Source of the DNA: CAWGXZ01 sp963826695
GTDB taxonomy: Bacteria > Pseudomonadota > Gammaproteobacteria > Burkholderiales > Burkholderiaceae_C
DNA length: 64,000 nucleotides
Reading direction: 5' to 3'
Assembly: GCA_963826695.1 (NCBI GenBank)
Contig: CAWGXZ010000001.1
Coordinates: 186,001-250,000 of the forward strand
The notes beneath the pieces were generated by a model that ran no database searches, was not told the origin of the DNA, and saw only the letters and a program-made list of their open reading frames with translations. Both the position numbers and the translations under genes were made by a program. The first letter of the stretch is position 1; every line of letters starts with the position of its first letter. Shown piece after piece: positions 19,335-27,304 of the stretch.

Positions 19335-20102
19335 GTGCGCATCCAGCTGCTGTCGGACCTGCACCTCGAAAGCGAGCACTTCTCGGCGCAGCCCGCCGAG
19401 GGTGCCGAGCTGCTGGTGCTGGCGGGCGACATCGACCGCAGCGGCGCGGCGCTGGCGCAGTTTCGCGACTGGCCGCAGCCGGTGGTGATGGTCGCCGGCA
19501 ACCATGAATTCGACGGCTGCGAGCTGAGCACCGCCTGGCCGGTGCTGCGCGAGCGCTGTGCCGCCAACAACATCCGGCTGCTCGAATGCGAGAGCCTGCT
19601 GATGACCGACCGCACCGGCCGGCGCATCGAGCTGCTCGGCACCATCCGCTGGTCGGATTTCGACCTTGGCGGCGCCGGCCAGCGCAACCGGGCGATGCGC
19701 GCCGCCGCGTATTACCTGCGGATCATGAGGGCCACCCGCAACGGCGCACCGCTCGATCCGCCGCGCCTGCGCGACGAGGCGCTGGCCTGCCGCGACTGGC
19801 TGGCCGGCGCGCTGGCGGCACCGCGCCGCTGCGACGCCCGTGTCGTCATCACACACTACGCGCCGAGCCTGCGCAGCGCCGACCCCCGCTACGGCATGCA
19901 GCCGGGCACGGCCAGCTTCTGCAATGCCGACGACGACCTGCTGGCGGGCGCCGACCTGTGGCTGCACGGCCACCTGCACTGTCGCCACGATTACGCCGTG
20001 CCGCATGCCGGCGGGGTGACGCGGGTGGTGGCCAATCCGCGCGGGCTGCAGGCCAAGGGCGAGCCCGACGGTTTCGACGGGCTGCTGACGATCGATGTCT
20101 GA
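19335..20102 (+). CDS. Calcineurin-like metallophosphoesterase
   Basis: 255 aa from GTG 19335, 29 bp after the UPF0149 gene. All metal-ligand blocks are present in order: SDLHLES, LAGDID, VAGNHEFD, VITHYAP and LHGHLH. Cytoplasmic (no signal). The small single-domain type acts on nucleotides or phosphoproteins; the substrate is not predictable. Confidence 0.85.
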   Translation: MRIQLLSDLHLESEHFSAQPAEGAELLVLAGDIDRSGAALAQFRDWPQPVVMVAGNHEFDGCELSTAWPVLRERCAANNIRLLECESLLMTDRTGRRIELLGTIRWSDFDLGGAGQRNRAMRAAAYYLRIMRATRNGAPLDPPRLRDEALACRDWLAGALAAPRRCDARVVITHYAPSLRSADPRYGMQPGTASFCNADDDLLAGADLWLHGHLHCRHDYAVPHAGGVTRVVANPRGLQAKGEPDGFDGLLTIDV

Positions 20103-20153
20103 GGCTGCCGTGCGGGGCGCGGCAGGCCTGGGCCGATCCCACCTGCCCGGCCC

Positions 20154-21725
20154 TCAGGCCAACTGCACGCCGGGCCGCGCCCGTTCGATCACCACACGCG
20201 CCTGGCTGTGCAGCGGCGCGCCTTCGATCACCGGATGCGCGGTGGCGCGGAACTCGCAATGCGTCTCGTCGCGGCCGACGCGGATCAGCGCGTAGCCGCG
20301 CTCGTCGCCGCGACCGTGGACGATGTCCGGATTGCTCGAGCGCATCAGCGACATCAGCGCCGATGCGGTGCCGCGCGAGGTGACCGAGCTGGTGACCAGC
20401 TCGCTGGCGAGGACCGGCGAGCGCTCGTCGTTGGCGCGCACGCGCAGCTGCGCAGCGACATGGCGGTGCACATCGCCGCCGAGGCAGACGGTGGCGCCGC
20501 CGGGCGCCGCAGCCACGGCGCCGAGCAGCCGTTCGCGCGCCTGCGGATAGCCTTCCCAGCCGTCGCTGTAGAAATGGCGCCCGGCTGGCGACTCGATGCC
20601 CGAGCCGCTGATCTGCGTGCCCTGGGCGAGCAGCCGCCAGGCGCGGTCGCTTCGCGCCAGGCCTTCGGCGAGCCACGATTCCTGCGCCGTGCCGAACACG
20701 GTGCGCGCGCCATCGGCCAGGTCGGCGCACGAGGCATCGAGCACCCGGCCGCCGGCGCGCCCGGCCGTGCTGCAGGCCTGCGGGCTGCGGAACTGGCGGT
20801 TGTCGAGCAGCCACAGGTCGGCCAGCCGGCCCCAGGCGAAACGGTCGTGCAGCGCCAGCGAGGCACCGCTCGGCCGGCGGGTCGGCGAAAGCGGCATGTG
20901 CTCGAAATAGGCCCGGTAGGCCGCGGTGCGCCGCCGCAGGAAGGTGGCGGGGTCGACGCTGCTGGCCGAGCGGTCGTCGGCATAGTCGTTCTCGACTTCG
21001 TGATCGTCCCAGGTGACGAGCCATGGATGCGCGGCATGGGCGGCCTGGAGGTCGGCATCCAACTTGTAGGTGGCGTGGCGGGCACGGTAGCCGTCGAGCG
21101 TGAACGCGGTGCCCGCCTCGTGCGCACGCACCCGGTGCCGCGCTGCGGTGCTGCCCTCGTAGATGTAGTCGCCGACGAACAGCACGAGATCGAGATCACG
21201 CCCGGCAATCTCCCGGTGCACGGCAAACGCGCCCTGCTCGTAGTGCTGACACGACGCCAGCGCGATGCGCAGCGCGGAAACGTCGGCATCCGCCGCCGGC
21301 GCGGTGCGGGTGCGGCCGGTGCGACTGCCGTGCTCGCCGGCAATGAAGCGGTAGAAGAAGCCGGTGGCCGGCGGCAGGCCGTTCAGCTCGACATGCACGC
21401 TGTGCGCATGCGCCGGGTCGGCCACGGCGTCGCCGCTGCGCACGATCAGCGCAAAGCGCTCGTCGGCGGCGAGCTCCCAGCGCAGCGCAATCGGCAGCGG
21501 TGGCAGGCCGCCGCCGGGCTCCTCGGGCCGGCGCAGCAGCCGCGTCCAGAGCACCAGGCCATCCGGCCGCGGCATGCCGCTGGCGACGCCGAGGCGGAAC
21601 GGGTCATCGCCCGGCGGCAGGCCGATCGGTGCTCGATCGCTGCCCACCGCGGGCTGGCGAAAGCCCGCCAGTGCCAGCGCAGCGGCCAGCCGACTCAGGC
21701 CGTTGACGAAGCTGCGGCGATGCAT
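20154..21725 (-). CDS. phoD: PhoD-family alkaline phosphatase/phosphodiesterase (Tat-exported)
   Basis: 523 aa from ATG 21725, chosen because MHRRSFVNGLSRLAAALALAGF is a twin-arginine signal; an upstream in-frame start would add nine residues. N-terminal Ig-like domain (about 45-150), catalytic domain with CQHYEQG, VLFVGDYIYE, WDDHEVENDY, and GGDVHRH, the Fe/Ca ligand set of PhoD. Releases phosphate from phosphomono- and diesters in the periplasm. Convergent with the metallophosphoesterase gene. Confidence 0.9.
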   Translation of the reverse strand: MHRRSFVNGLSRLAAALALAGFRQPAVGSDRAPIGLPPGDDPFRLGVASGMPRPDGLVLWTRLLRRPEEPGGGLPPLPIALRWELAADERFALIVRSGDAVADPAHAHSVHVELNGLPPATGFFYRFIAGEHGSRTGRTRTAPAADADVSALRIALASCQHYEQGAFAVHREIAGRDLDLVLFVGDYIYEGSTAARHRVRAHEAGTAFTLDGYRARHATYKLDADLQAAHAAHPWLVTWDDHEVENDYADDRSASSVDPATFLRRRTAAYRAYFEHMPLSPTRRPSGASLALHDRFAWGRLADLWLLDNRQFRSPQACSTAGRAGGRVLDASCADLADGARTVFGTAQESWLAEGLARSDRAWRLLAQGTQISGSGIESPAGRHFYSDGWEGYPQARERLLGAVAAAPGGATVCLGGDVHRHVAAQLRVRANDERSPVLASELVTSSVTSRGTASALMSLMRSSNPDIVHGRGDERGYALIRVGRDETHCEFRATAHPVIEGAPLHSQARVVIERARPGVQLA

Positions 21726-21812
21726 GGGATGGCAGTCTAGGCGGCGGTGCACTAGATTGCCCGCCTATTCAGCGCCGAGCCGGCGCAGCTCTCCCCTCTC
21801 CCGGAGTCTTTC

Positions 21813-21899
21813 ATGCGCCTTTCAACCCTTCAGATGCTGACCTGGCTGACCGTCGCCGCGTCCATCCTCGGTGCCCTGACACTGGCGGCCCTCGGCTGA
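21813..21899 (+). CDS. 28-aa single-span membrane peptide
   Basis: Reads MRLSTLQMLTWLTVAASILG and ends ALTLAALG: nearly the whole peptide is one hydrophobic helix with a positive N-terminus. A CCGGAG site lies eight bases before ATG 21813. It is divergent from phoD (start 21725), so the 87-bp gap could hold both promoters. Possibly a small membrane regulator; no family recognised. Confidence 0.45.
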   Translation: MRLSTLQMLTWLTVAASILGALTLAALG

Positions 21900-21925
21900 A
21901 CCCTGCCACCGCGGCGCAGCCCGCC

Positions 21926-22591
21926 TCAACGGCGCCTGCGCGTTGCGGGCGGCGCCGATGGGCGACGCGCGGCGAGCGGGCGCGAAATGTCGGCAAGCAG
22001 CAGCGTCGCCCGGACCAGTTCCTCGACGGCCACACCCACGTCCGCGGGCGGCTCCAGCTCGGCAATGGCCACGAGGAGTTCGTCGGCGTCCTCGAGGTCA
22101 TCGGGCTCGAGGTGGCGGTAAAGCAGCACCAGCGCGGGTTGCAGCGCCGCCGGGTCGCCCTGCAACAGCGCCGGAAAGGCTTCCATCGCGGTGACGAATC
22201 CCGCCACCCAGGGGTAGACGGCTGCCGCGGCGAGCGATCCGTCGTCATCGGCCACTGCGGAATCCTCGATTTCGAAGACCCACGGATCGAACCAGCGCCG
22301 GGCCTCGATGGCCATGTCGAGTTCACGGTGGCGCCGCCGGACCAGGGCATGCAGGCGGGACACGTCGACGCCTTTCGGCAGCCCCCGGCCTTCGACGTCG
22401 GTGATGAAGCGCAGCCATACGGCCTCCCGAGGTCGCTGCGGCTGCACCAGCACGCCGCAGAGAAAACCGTCGAGCATGCACGCGTCGAGCGGCTCGAGTG
22501 GCGCCGGCATGGCCGCCAGCCCCGCCTCGATCTCGGCGATCTCGGCGTCGCCGAGGAGCGACGCGGCGTCGCCCTCCAGCCGCGCTACCAC
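21926..22591 (-). CDS. UPF0149/YecA-family protein without SEC-C motif
   Basis: 221 aa from GTG 22591, which overlaps the stop of the upstream thioesterase gene by seven bases. Core PLDACMLDGFLCGVLVQPQR and YPWVAGFVTAMEAFPALL align with the paralogue at 18460-19305, but the zinc tail is replaced by a short Arg/Pro-rich end. Function unknown; the overlap implies coupling to the thioesterase. Confidence 0.75.
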   Translation of the reverse strand: MVARLEGDAASLLGDAEIAEIEAGLAAMPAPLEPLDACMLDGFLCGVLVQPQRPREAVWLRFITDVEGRGLPKGVDVSRLHALVRRRHRELDMAIEARRWFDPWVFEIEDSAVADDDGSLAAAAVYPWVAGFVTAMEAFPALLQGDPAALQPALVLLYRHLEPDDLEDADELLVAIAELEPPADVGVAVEELVRATLLLADISRPLAARRPSAPPATRRRR

Positions 22592-22998
22592 AGCACCATC
22601 TGCGTACAGCGGAACAGCGCGATGGCCTTGCCCGACGGCGCGAAGACCGTCGCCGACCAGACCTGCGTGTTGCGGCCGAGATGCTCCGCAACGGCTTCGC
22701 AGCGTGCAGTGCCTTCGGTCATGCTGCCGAGAAAGTTGCACTTCAGCTCGATCGTCGTGAAGCTCCTGGCGCCGTCGGGCAGGTGCGCCATCGTCGCGCT
22801 GCCGGCACAGGTGTCGGCGAGCGCCACGACGCTGGCCGCGTGGAGGTAGCCGTTGGGCGCCAGCATCCACGGCTGCACGGCCATCTCGGCCGTGACCCGC
22901 CCCTCGGCGAGGCCGGTCACGCCGTAGCCGAACTGGCCCGGCAGCTTGCCCTGCAGCCGCTCGTGCAGGCGTTCAAGCGAGATATCGCTTCTCAGCAT
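22585..22998 (-). CDS. PaaI-like hotdog-fold thioesterase
   Basis: 137 aa from ATG 22998, with GGGAGGGACC upstream. Hotdog fold with AEMAVQPWMLAPNGYLHAASVVALADTC (catalytic segment around N-G-x-L-H-A) and TTIELKCNFLGSM. Hydrolyses acyl-CoA thioesters; substrate class uncertain. Overlaps the UPF0149 gene downstream. Confidence 0.82.
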   Translation of the reverse strand: MLRSDISLERLHERLQGKLPGQFGYGVTGLAEGRVTAEMAVQPWMLAPNGYLHAASVVALADTCAGSATMAHLPDGARSFTTIELKCNFLGSMTEGTARCEAVAEHLGRNTQVWSATVFAPSGKAIALFRCTQMVLW

Positions 22999-23125
22999 CG
23001 CGGTCCCTCCCGCTCCATGCGGAGCCTCACTCGCGCAGGTGCTGGCATTGCGCAAACGTTCTGCGTGCTGATCGGCTGCCGCACGAAAGCGGGGCGGTCA
23101 GCGAGTCGCGAATGCAGTCGTGCGC

Positions 23126-23797
23126 TCAGTCGGCTGCCGCGGAAGCAGCCGCAACGACGAGCGCGGCACTGGCGGCGCCCGTCGGCGCGTCTTTGCTTTC
23201 GCGAACCGTGGCGGGCACTTCCTGGGCGACCGGCGCGGCGGCGGCATTCGGCCTCGACTCGGCTTCGAATTTGGACGCCGTCTGGAAGGGACGACCGTTG
23301 CGCATGGCCTGAAGCTCGGACCCGGTGATCAGTTCGAGCACAACCTTGCCCAGACCCCGCAAGTCGAGCTGCTGCGCAGCGGCGTAACTGAGGTCGATGA
23401 TGCGACCGCCATGGAACGGCCCGCGGTCGTTGATCCGCACGACAACTTCGCGGTTGTTCTCGGAATTGCGCACCCGCACGTAGCTCGAAAGCGGCAAGGT
23501 CGGATGCGCCGCACTCAGGGCGTTCATGTCGAAGCGCTCGCCGCTCGCAGTCGGGCGCCCGTGAAAAGCGCGGCCGTACCAGGAAGCGATACCCTTCTGC
23601 ACGGACCTGGCGGTGCCGGCAATGATGTCCAGCGGCGCTTGGCGGGATTGGGAATCCGCAGCACTTTCGTTGGCGCGGGTGGGCGAGGTGCTCACGCCGA
23701 GGATGGCAAAGCAAAGCGCCGAAGATGCCTTGCGCACCGCCATTCGCCGGCGGCGATGCCGGTGATGCGGGTGGTGGGGATGGGTCGGCTTTTTCAT
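23126..23797 (-). CDS. rlpA: Septal-ring lytic transglycosylase RlpA family (double-psi beta barrel)
   Basis: 223 aa from ATG 23797. DPBB domain (about 65-160): GIASWYGRAFHGRPTASGER, then VRVRNSENNREVVVRINDRGPF with the catalytic-type Asp, and RIIDLSYAAAQQL. The N-terminus begins with a His/Arg-rich run (THPHHPHHRHRRRR) before the hydrophobic signal; internal ATG encoding MAVRKASSALCFAILG would give a normal signal peptide and may be the true start. No SPOR domain: an Ala-rich tail takes its place, so septal targeting may differ. Confidence 0.85.
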   Translation of the reverse strand: MKKPTHPHHPHHRHRRRRMAVRKASSALCFAILGVSTSPTRANESAADSQSRQAPLDIIAGTARSVQKGIASWYGRAFHGRPTASGERFDMNALSAAHPTLPLSSYVRVRNSENNREVVVRINDRGPFHGGRIIDLSYAAAQQLDLRGLGKVVLELITGSELQAMRNGRPFQTASKFEAESRPNAAAAPVAQEVPATVRESKDAPTGAASAALVVAAASAAAD

Positions 23798-24195
23798 GGG
23801 GCGGACCCTAACCCGAAAAGCAACACCTTGGACGGTTAAATACCCGACTGGGAGGTTATTTCGATCCCGGCCTTGACGGAACTCACGGTTTGTGCATACG
23901 AAACGGCATCGGCCGAGGCCCTTGCGCGAATCCGAGCAGCGATCCGGGAGCTGCAGGTACCCGACAGCCGTCGCCGACTGGCGTGCGGTCCCGGCAGTTT
24001 TCTGCCCTGAAGGCGCACCCGAACCGCGGCCACCCGCGTCGTGGCTTGCGGGCATTGACTGCGGCAGAATGGTCCGACCTTCGAACCATCGGCCGCATCG
24101 AGCCGCACCGCGGTGCGGCTCGATGCGGATGGAAGGGGCAACGAGCGGGCGGCGCACGCCGCCTTCGAGAACAAGAAACAAACAGGAGGATCGAC
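23798..24195. other. Divergent intergenic region between rlpA and the PhoA-like gene
   Basis: 398 bp without a convincing gene. It must hold both promoters. It contains the 36-bp perfect palindrome at 24093-24128. No clear tandem Pho box was recognised by eye. Confidence 0.6.
24093..24128. promoter_or_regulatory. Perfect 36-bp palindrome upstream of the alkaline phosphatase gene
   Basis: Left arm CCGCATCGAGCCGCACCG (24093-24110) is followed immediately by its exact complement CGGTGCGGCTCGATGCGG (24111-24128), with no spacer. It ends 67 bp before ATG 24196. Could be a dimeric operator, a cruciform, or a hairpin in the 5' UTR. No T-run follows, so it is not a simple terminator. Confidence 0.6.
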
Positions 24196-25593
24196 ATGGG
24201 GCTTCGGACGCATTTCACACGTTGGGTGTTCATCGCCGCAGCCATGCTGTTGACGTCCTGCGCGACGCCATTCGGCACGGCGCAGCGACCGAAGAACATC
24301 ATCGTCCTGTATGCGGACGGTGTCGCCGCCACGCAACTGGAGTTCGCTCGATATTCAAGCCGCGTGCTGCGCGACTCCGGCTACGCGGTGACCGACACCG
24401 TGCTCGGTCGAGGCGCGATCGGCTTCCTCACGACCCATTCGCACGAGGCGTTCGCAAACGACTCGGCTTCGACCGCCTCGGCCATGTCGACGGGGGTCAA
24501 GACGACCATCGGTGCGATCGGCGTCGGCCCTGACGGCAAGCCCGAGCGCACGGCGGTCGAGGTCGCGAAGGCCCAGGGCAAGCGCATCGGACTGGTGACG
24601 ACGGCCGAGATCTACGACGCATCGCCAGCCGCCTTCTCCGTGCACACGAAGAACCGCGGCAACCACGCCGACATCGTCGACCAGTATCTCGCGCTCGAGC
24701 CGGACGTCATGCTGGGCGGTGGCAGCGACCAGTTCCTGCCGGAAGGTGCGCCGGGCAGCAAGCGCAAGGACAAGCGCGACCTGCTGGCGGCGTTCGTCGG
24801 CAAGGGCTACGCCGTGGCTCGCAACGCCGCCGAGCTGCGCGCCGCGAGCGGTGCGCGCCTGCTGGGCCTGTTTGCCGACGACGCGATGGATTTCGAGATC
24901 GATCGGGCCGCGACGCAGCAGCCGTCCTATGCCGACATGGTGGGTGCGGCCCTGAAGGCGCTCGAGAAAAGTCCGAACGGCTTCTTCCTGTTTGCCGAAA
25001 ACGAGAACACCGACACCGCCGGGCACCGCAACGACGCTGCCACACTGATGCGCGACCTGTGGGCCTTCGACCAGGGGGTTCAGGTCGCGCTCGAGTTCCA
25101 GAAACGAAATCCCGATACGCTGATCGTCGTCACCGGCGACCACGAGACCGGAGGTCTGAGCATCACGTACGCGCAGCGCGACCTGAAGGACCTGACGTCG
25201 CGCAACCGTTTCTACGCCGGCAACGAACATTTGAAGCTGCTGGCCGGCATCACGATCTCGCTCGACAAGGCGTTCGAGTTGCTGGGTGCGACGCCCACCT
25301 CGGCCGATCTCGACAAGCTGGTGGCGACGCATTTCCCGGGCTTTCGCCTCGACGATGACCTGCGCGAAGCCATCCTGAAGCGCCAGCTGCTCGAACGCAG
25401 CCACAGCTATCCGGTGCGCAACGCGCTCGGGCGCATGGTCGCCCGCCAGACCGGCGTCTATTGGGGCACATCGGGGCACACGACCGAACCGGTGGTCGTC
25501 GGTGCAATCGGACCGGGCGCCGAGCGCTTCCGCGGGTACCACGACAACACGGCGTTCGCGCGCATCCTGCGCGAGCTGTTCGGAGCGAAGTAG
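24196..25593 (+). CDS. PhoA-family alkaline phosphatase, lipoprotein
   Basis: 465 aa from ATG 24196, which has a perfect AGGAGG seven bases upstream. Signal with lipobox LLTSC (Cys about 22) predicts anchoring to a membrane. Metal and catalytic residues of E. coli PhoA are all matched: YADGVA (Asp), NDSASTASAMSTG (nucleophile Ser), FSVHTKNRG (Thr/Arg), FAENENTDTAGH (Glu, Asp, His), TGDHETGG (Asp-His) and SGHTTEPV (His). Hydrolyses phosphomonoesters outside the cytoplasm. The lipid anchor sets it apart from free periplasmic PhoA. Confidence 0.9.
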   Translation: MGLRTHFTRWVFIAAAMLLTSCATPFGTAQRPKNIIVLYADGVAATQLEFARYSSRVLRDSGYAVTDTVLGRGAIGFLTTHSHEAFANDSASTASAMSTGVKTTIGAIGVGPDGKPERTAVEVAKAQGKRIGLVTTAEIYDASPAAFSVHTKNRGNHADIVDQYLALEPDVMLGGGSDQFLPEGAPGSKRKDKRDLLAAFVGKGYAVARNAAELRAASGARLLGLFADDAMDFEIDRAATQQPSYADMVGAALKALEKSPNGFFLFAENENTDTAGHRNDAATLMRDLWAFDQGVQVALEFQKRNPDTLIVVTGDHETGGLSITYAQRDLKDLTSRNRFYAGNEHLKLLAGITISLDKAFELLGATPTSADLDKLVATHFPGFRLDDDLREAILKRQLLERSHSYPVRNALGRMVARQTGVYWGTSGHTTEPVVVGAIGPGAERFRGYHDNTAFARILRELFGAK

Positions 25594-25676
25594 CGAACCC
25601 GCGGGTGCCAGGGGTGGCCGGCGACGCCGGCCGTCCCGGGGCTCGAGCGACAGGGTCGTGCTTCCCTGAAGCCGGC

Positions 25677-26444
25677 TCAGGGGTATCGCTTCTGGCAGGT
25701 CTCGCAATAGAAGCTGCGCCGGTCGAGCTCACCGAGGTGCGCCTTGATCAACGGGATGTCGCACCGCGGACACATCTTCTTGTTGTGCACGCGCCAGTGG
25801 TGGCGCAGGGTATCGCCTTGCCAGACGGCGCCGGTGCCCTCTGTATCGGCCTTCTTCCATTCATAGAACTCGAACGTGTACTGCCGCGCCTGCACCACCA
25901 GCTCGCGCAGCTTGGCCGCAGGCAACGCGCCGACTCGAGACAAGGGATGCAGCCGGATGCGGAACAGGATCTCGTTCTTGATCACGTTGCCGACGCCGGC
26001 GAAGACCGTCTGGTCGAGCAGCGCATCGCAGACCAGGGCCTCGGGCAGCGCCCTCAGCTTCTTGCGAGCGAGCGCCGCGTCCCAGGCGTCGGCCATGACG
26101 TCCGCGCGCCAGTCGTACACGGCATCCAGCGGCTCCTCGATGAACCGCGCCGAGCAGCTGTAGAAGTTGATCTCGTCGCCGCTGTGGAACCCCAGGCCGA
26201 GGCGGATCGGCTTGTCCTTGCGCTTGTTGATGCAGTAGCTGCCGAGCATCAGCAGGTGCACGCGCAAGGCGAATCCTCCGAGCTCGACCAGGAAGTGCTT
26301 GCCGAAACTGCGCACGCCGAGAATGCGCTCGCAAAGAAGGCGCTCTTTCGCGATCGGCGCGTTGCCCTCGACGCGCACGATCTCGCGTCCGACCAGGACC
26401 GCGGCCTTTTCCTTCAGGATGACGATCGATGGGCCTTCAGCCAT
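25677..26444 (-). CDS. Fpg/Nei-family DNA glycosylase with Ala in place of the N-terminal Pro
   Basis: 255 aa. Domain order fits Fpg/Nei: N-terminal catalytic beta sandwich, H2TH region (VCDALLDQTVFAGVGNVIKNEILFR) and a C-terminal zinc finger (MCPRCDIP and FYCETCQKRYP, C-x2-C twice). The start reads MAEGPSIVI; the family normally starts MPEGP and uses Pro as the Schiff-base nucleophile after Met removal. Glu follows as expected. Ala could still attack through its free amine, as Val does in NEIL3. Excises oxidised bases. Confidence 0.87.
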   Translation of the reverse strand: MAEGPSIVILKEKAAVLVGREIVRVEGNAPIAKERLLCERILGVRSFGKHFLVELGGFALRVHLLMLGSYCINKRKDKPIRLGLGFHSGDEINFYSCSARFIEEPLDAVYDWRADVMADAWDAALARKKLRALPEALVCDALLDQTVFAGVGNVIKNEILFRIRLHPLSRVGALPAAKLRELVVQARQYTFEFYEWKKADTEGTGAVWQGDTLRHHWRVHNKKMCPRCDIPLIKAHLGELDRRSFYCETCQKRYP

Positions 26445-26570
26445 GCCACGCCTCCACGCGCTGCGCGAGCCGCGCTCGGTCGCCCAAGAGCGTCCTGCGA
26501 ATAGAAGACCTCGAGCGGCTCAGGCCCTGGGCAGCCGCGCCCGGCGCGTCGCCGGCTCGATCCGGCGTGC

Positions 26571-27122
26571 TCATGTGTCCAGGCGGTTTGCGCATTCGAC
26601 GCCGGTGCCGTTGAACGGCACCGACGCGGCAAGGCGCCAGGGCCCGCCTTCGTAGTGCCAGACGTCGAGTCCCGTCGCGAGAATCCGCTCCGGCGCGAAG
26701 TCGCGCACCCGTTCGTCGTGGAGCGCCCGTGCCACCGTCGACGGCACCTTGTTCTGCACGGTGATGTGCAGCGGACCATGCCAGGCGCGGTCCTGCCGGC
26801 TCAGAAGTGCCTCCCACCCCTCGGCCAGGGTGCGCCGGAGCTGCTCCGCATCGGCAGACGCGATTGCATAGGCGACGCCGCCGCCGAGGAACAGCACGCG
26901 GTCGACATGCAGGATAAAGGGCGATGTCACCGCGGCCCGTCGGGTGACGTCTTCCAGCACCTGCTGCAAACGCTCACCGGGCAAGGCGTGAAACAGCGTG
27001 ATGTGCGCGTCCAACCAGTTTCGATGCGCCGGGAAGTGGGCTTGGCGCAGCGCCGTGAATCGCGCCGCGGCCGCGGATTCCATCCGCAGCGTCACGACCA
27101 GGGGTGCGGCGATCGGTGTCAC
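26571..27122 (-). CDS. 2'-5' RNA ligase-like (2H phosphoesterase) protein
   Basis: 183 aa from GTG 27122; the conserved strand PLVVTLRMESAAAARFTALR begins just after it, which supports this start over the internal ATG. Two HxT motifs define the active site: DAHITLFHALP (about 48-58) and GPLHITVQNKV (about 125-135). Family members act on 2',3'-cyclic phosphates or ligate tRNA halves in vitro. Followed by the Nei-like gene after 126 bp in the same direction. Confidence 0.85.
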   Translation of the reverse strand: MTPIAAPLVVTLRMESAAAARFTALRQAHFPAHRNWLDAHITLFHALPGERLQQVLEDVTRRAAVTSPFILHVDRVLFLGGGVAYAIASADAEQLRRTLAEGWEALLSRQDRAWHGPLHITVQNKVPSTVARALHDERVRDFAPERILATGLDVWHYEGGPWRLAASVPFNGTGVECANRLDT

Positions 27123-27304
27123 GCGATCAGGCCTCGGGTAGAGCCCGCCGCTGCGGACACGACTGCTTCCCGAGTGGCATCGTGCCCCCGGCAACCCTGC
27201 AGCAGTGGGTGTACTCGACCATCGCCCGACGTATTCTCCGCCTGCGTCATGGGCTGCAATTCGCTGCACGGCGGCGCGTTGTCACCGGGCGACGCCGCGC
27301 GGCA

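Noticed and set aside
25618..25634. GGCCGGC-GAC-GCCGGCC hairpin between convergent genes as a terminator
   Set aside because: Good stem but no T-run on either side; such GC hairpins are expected by chance in this genome.
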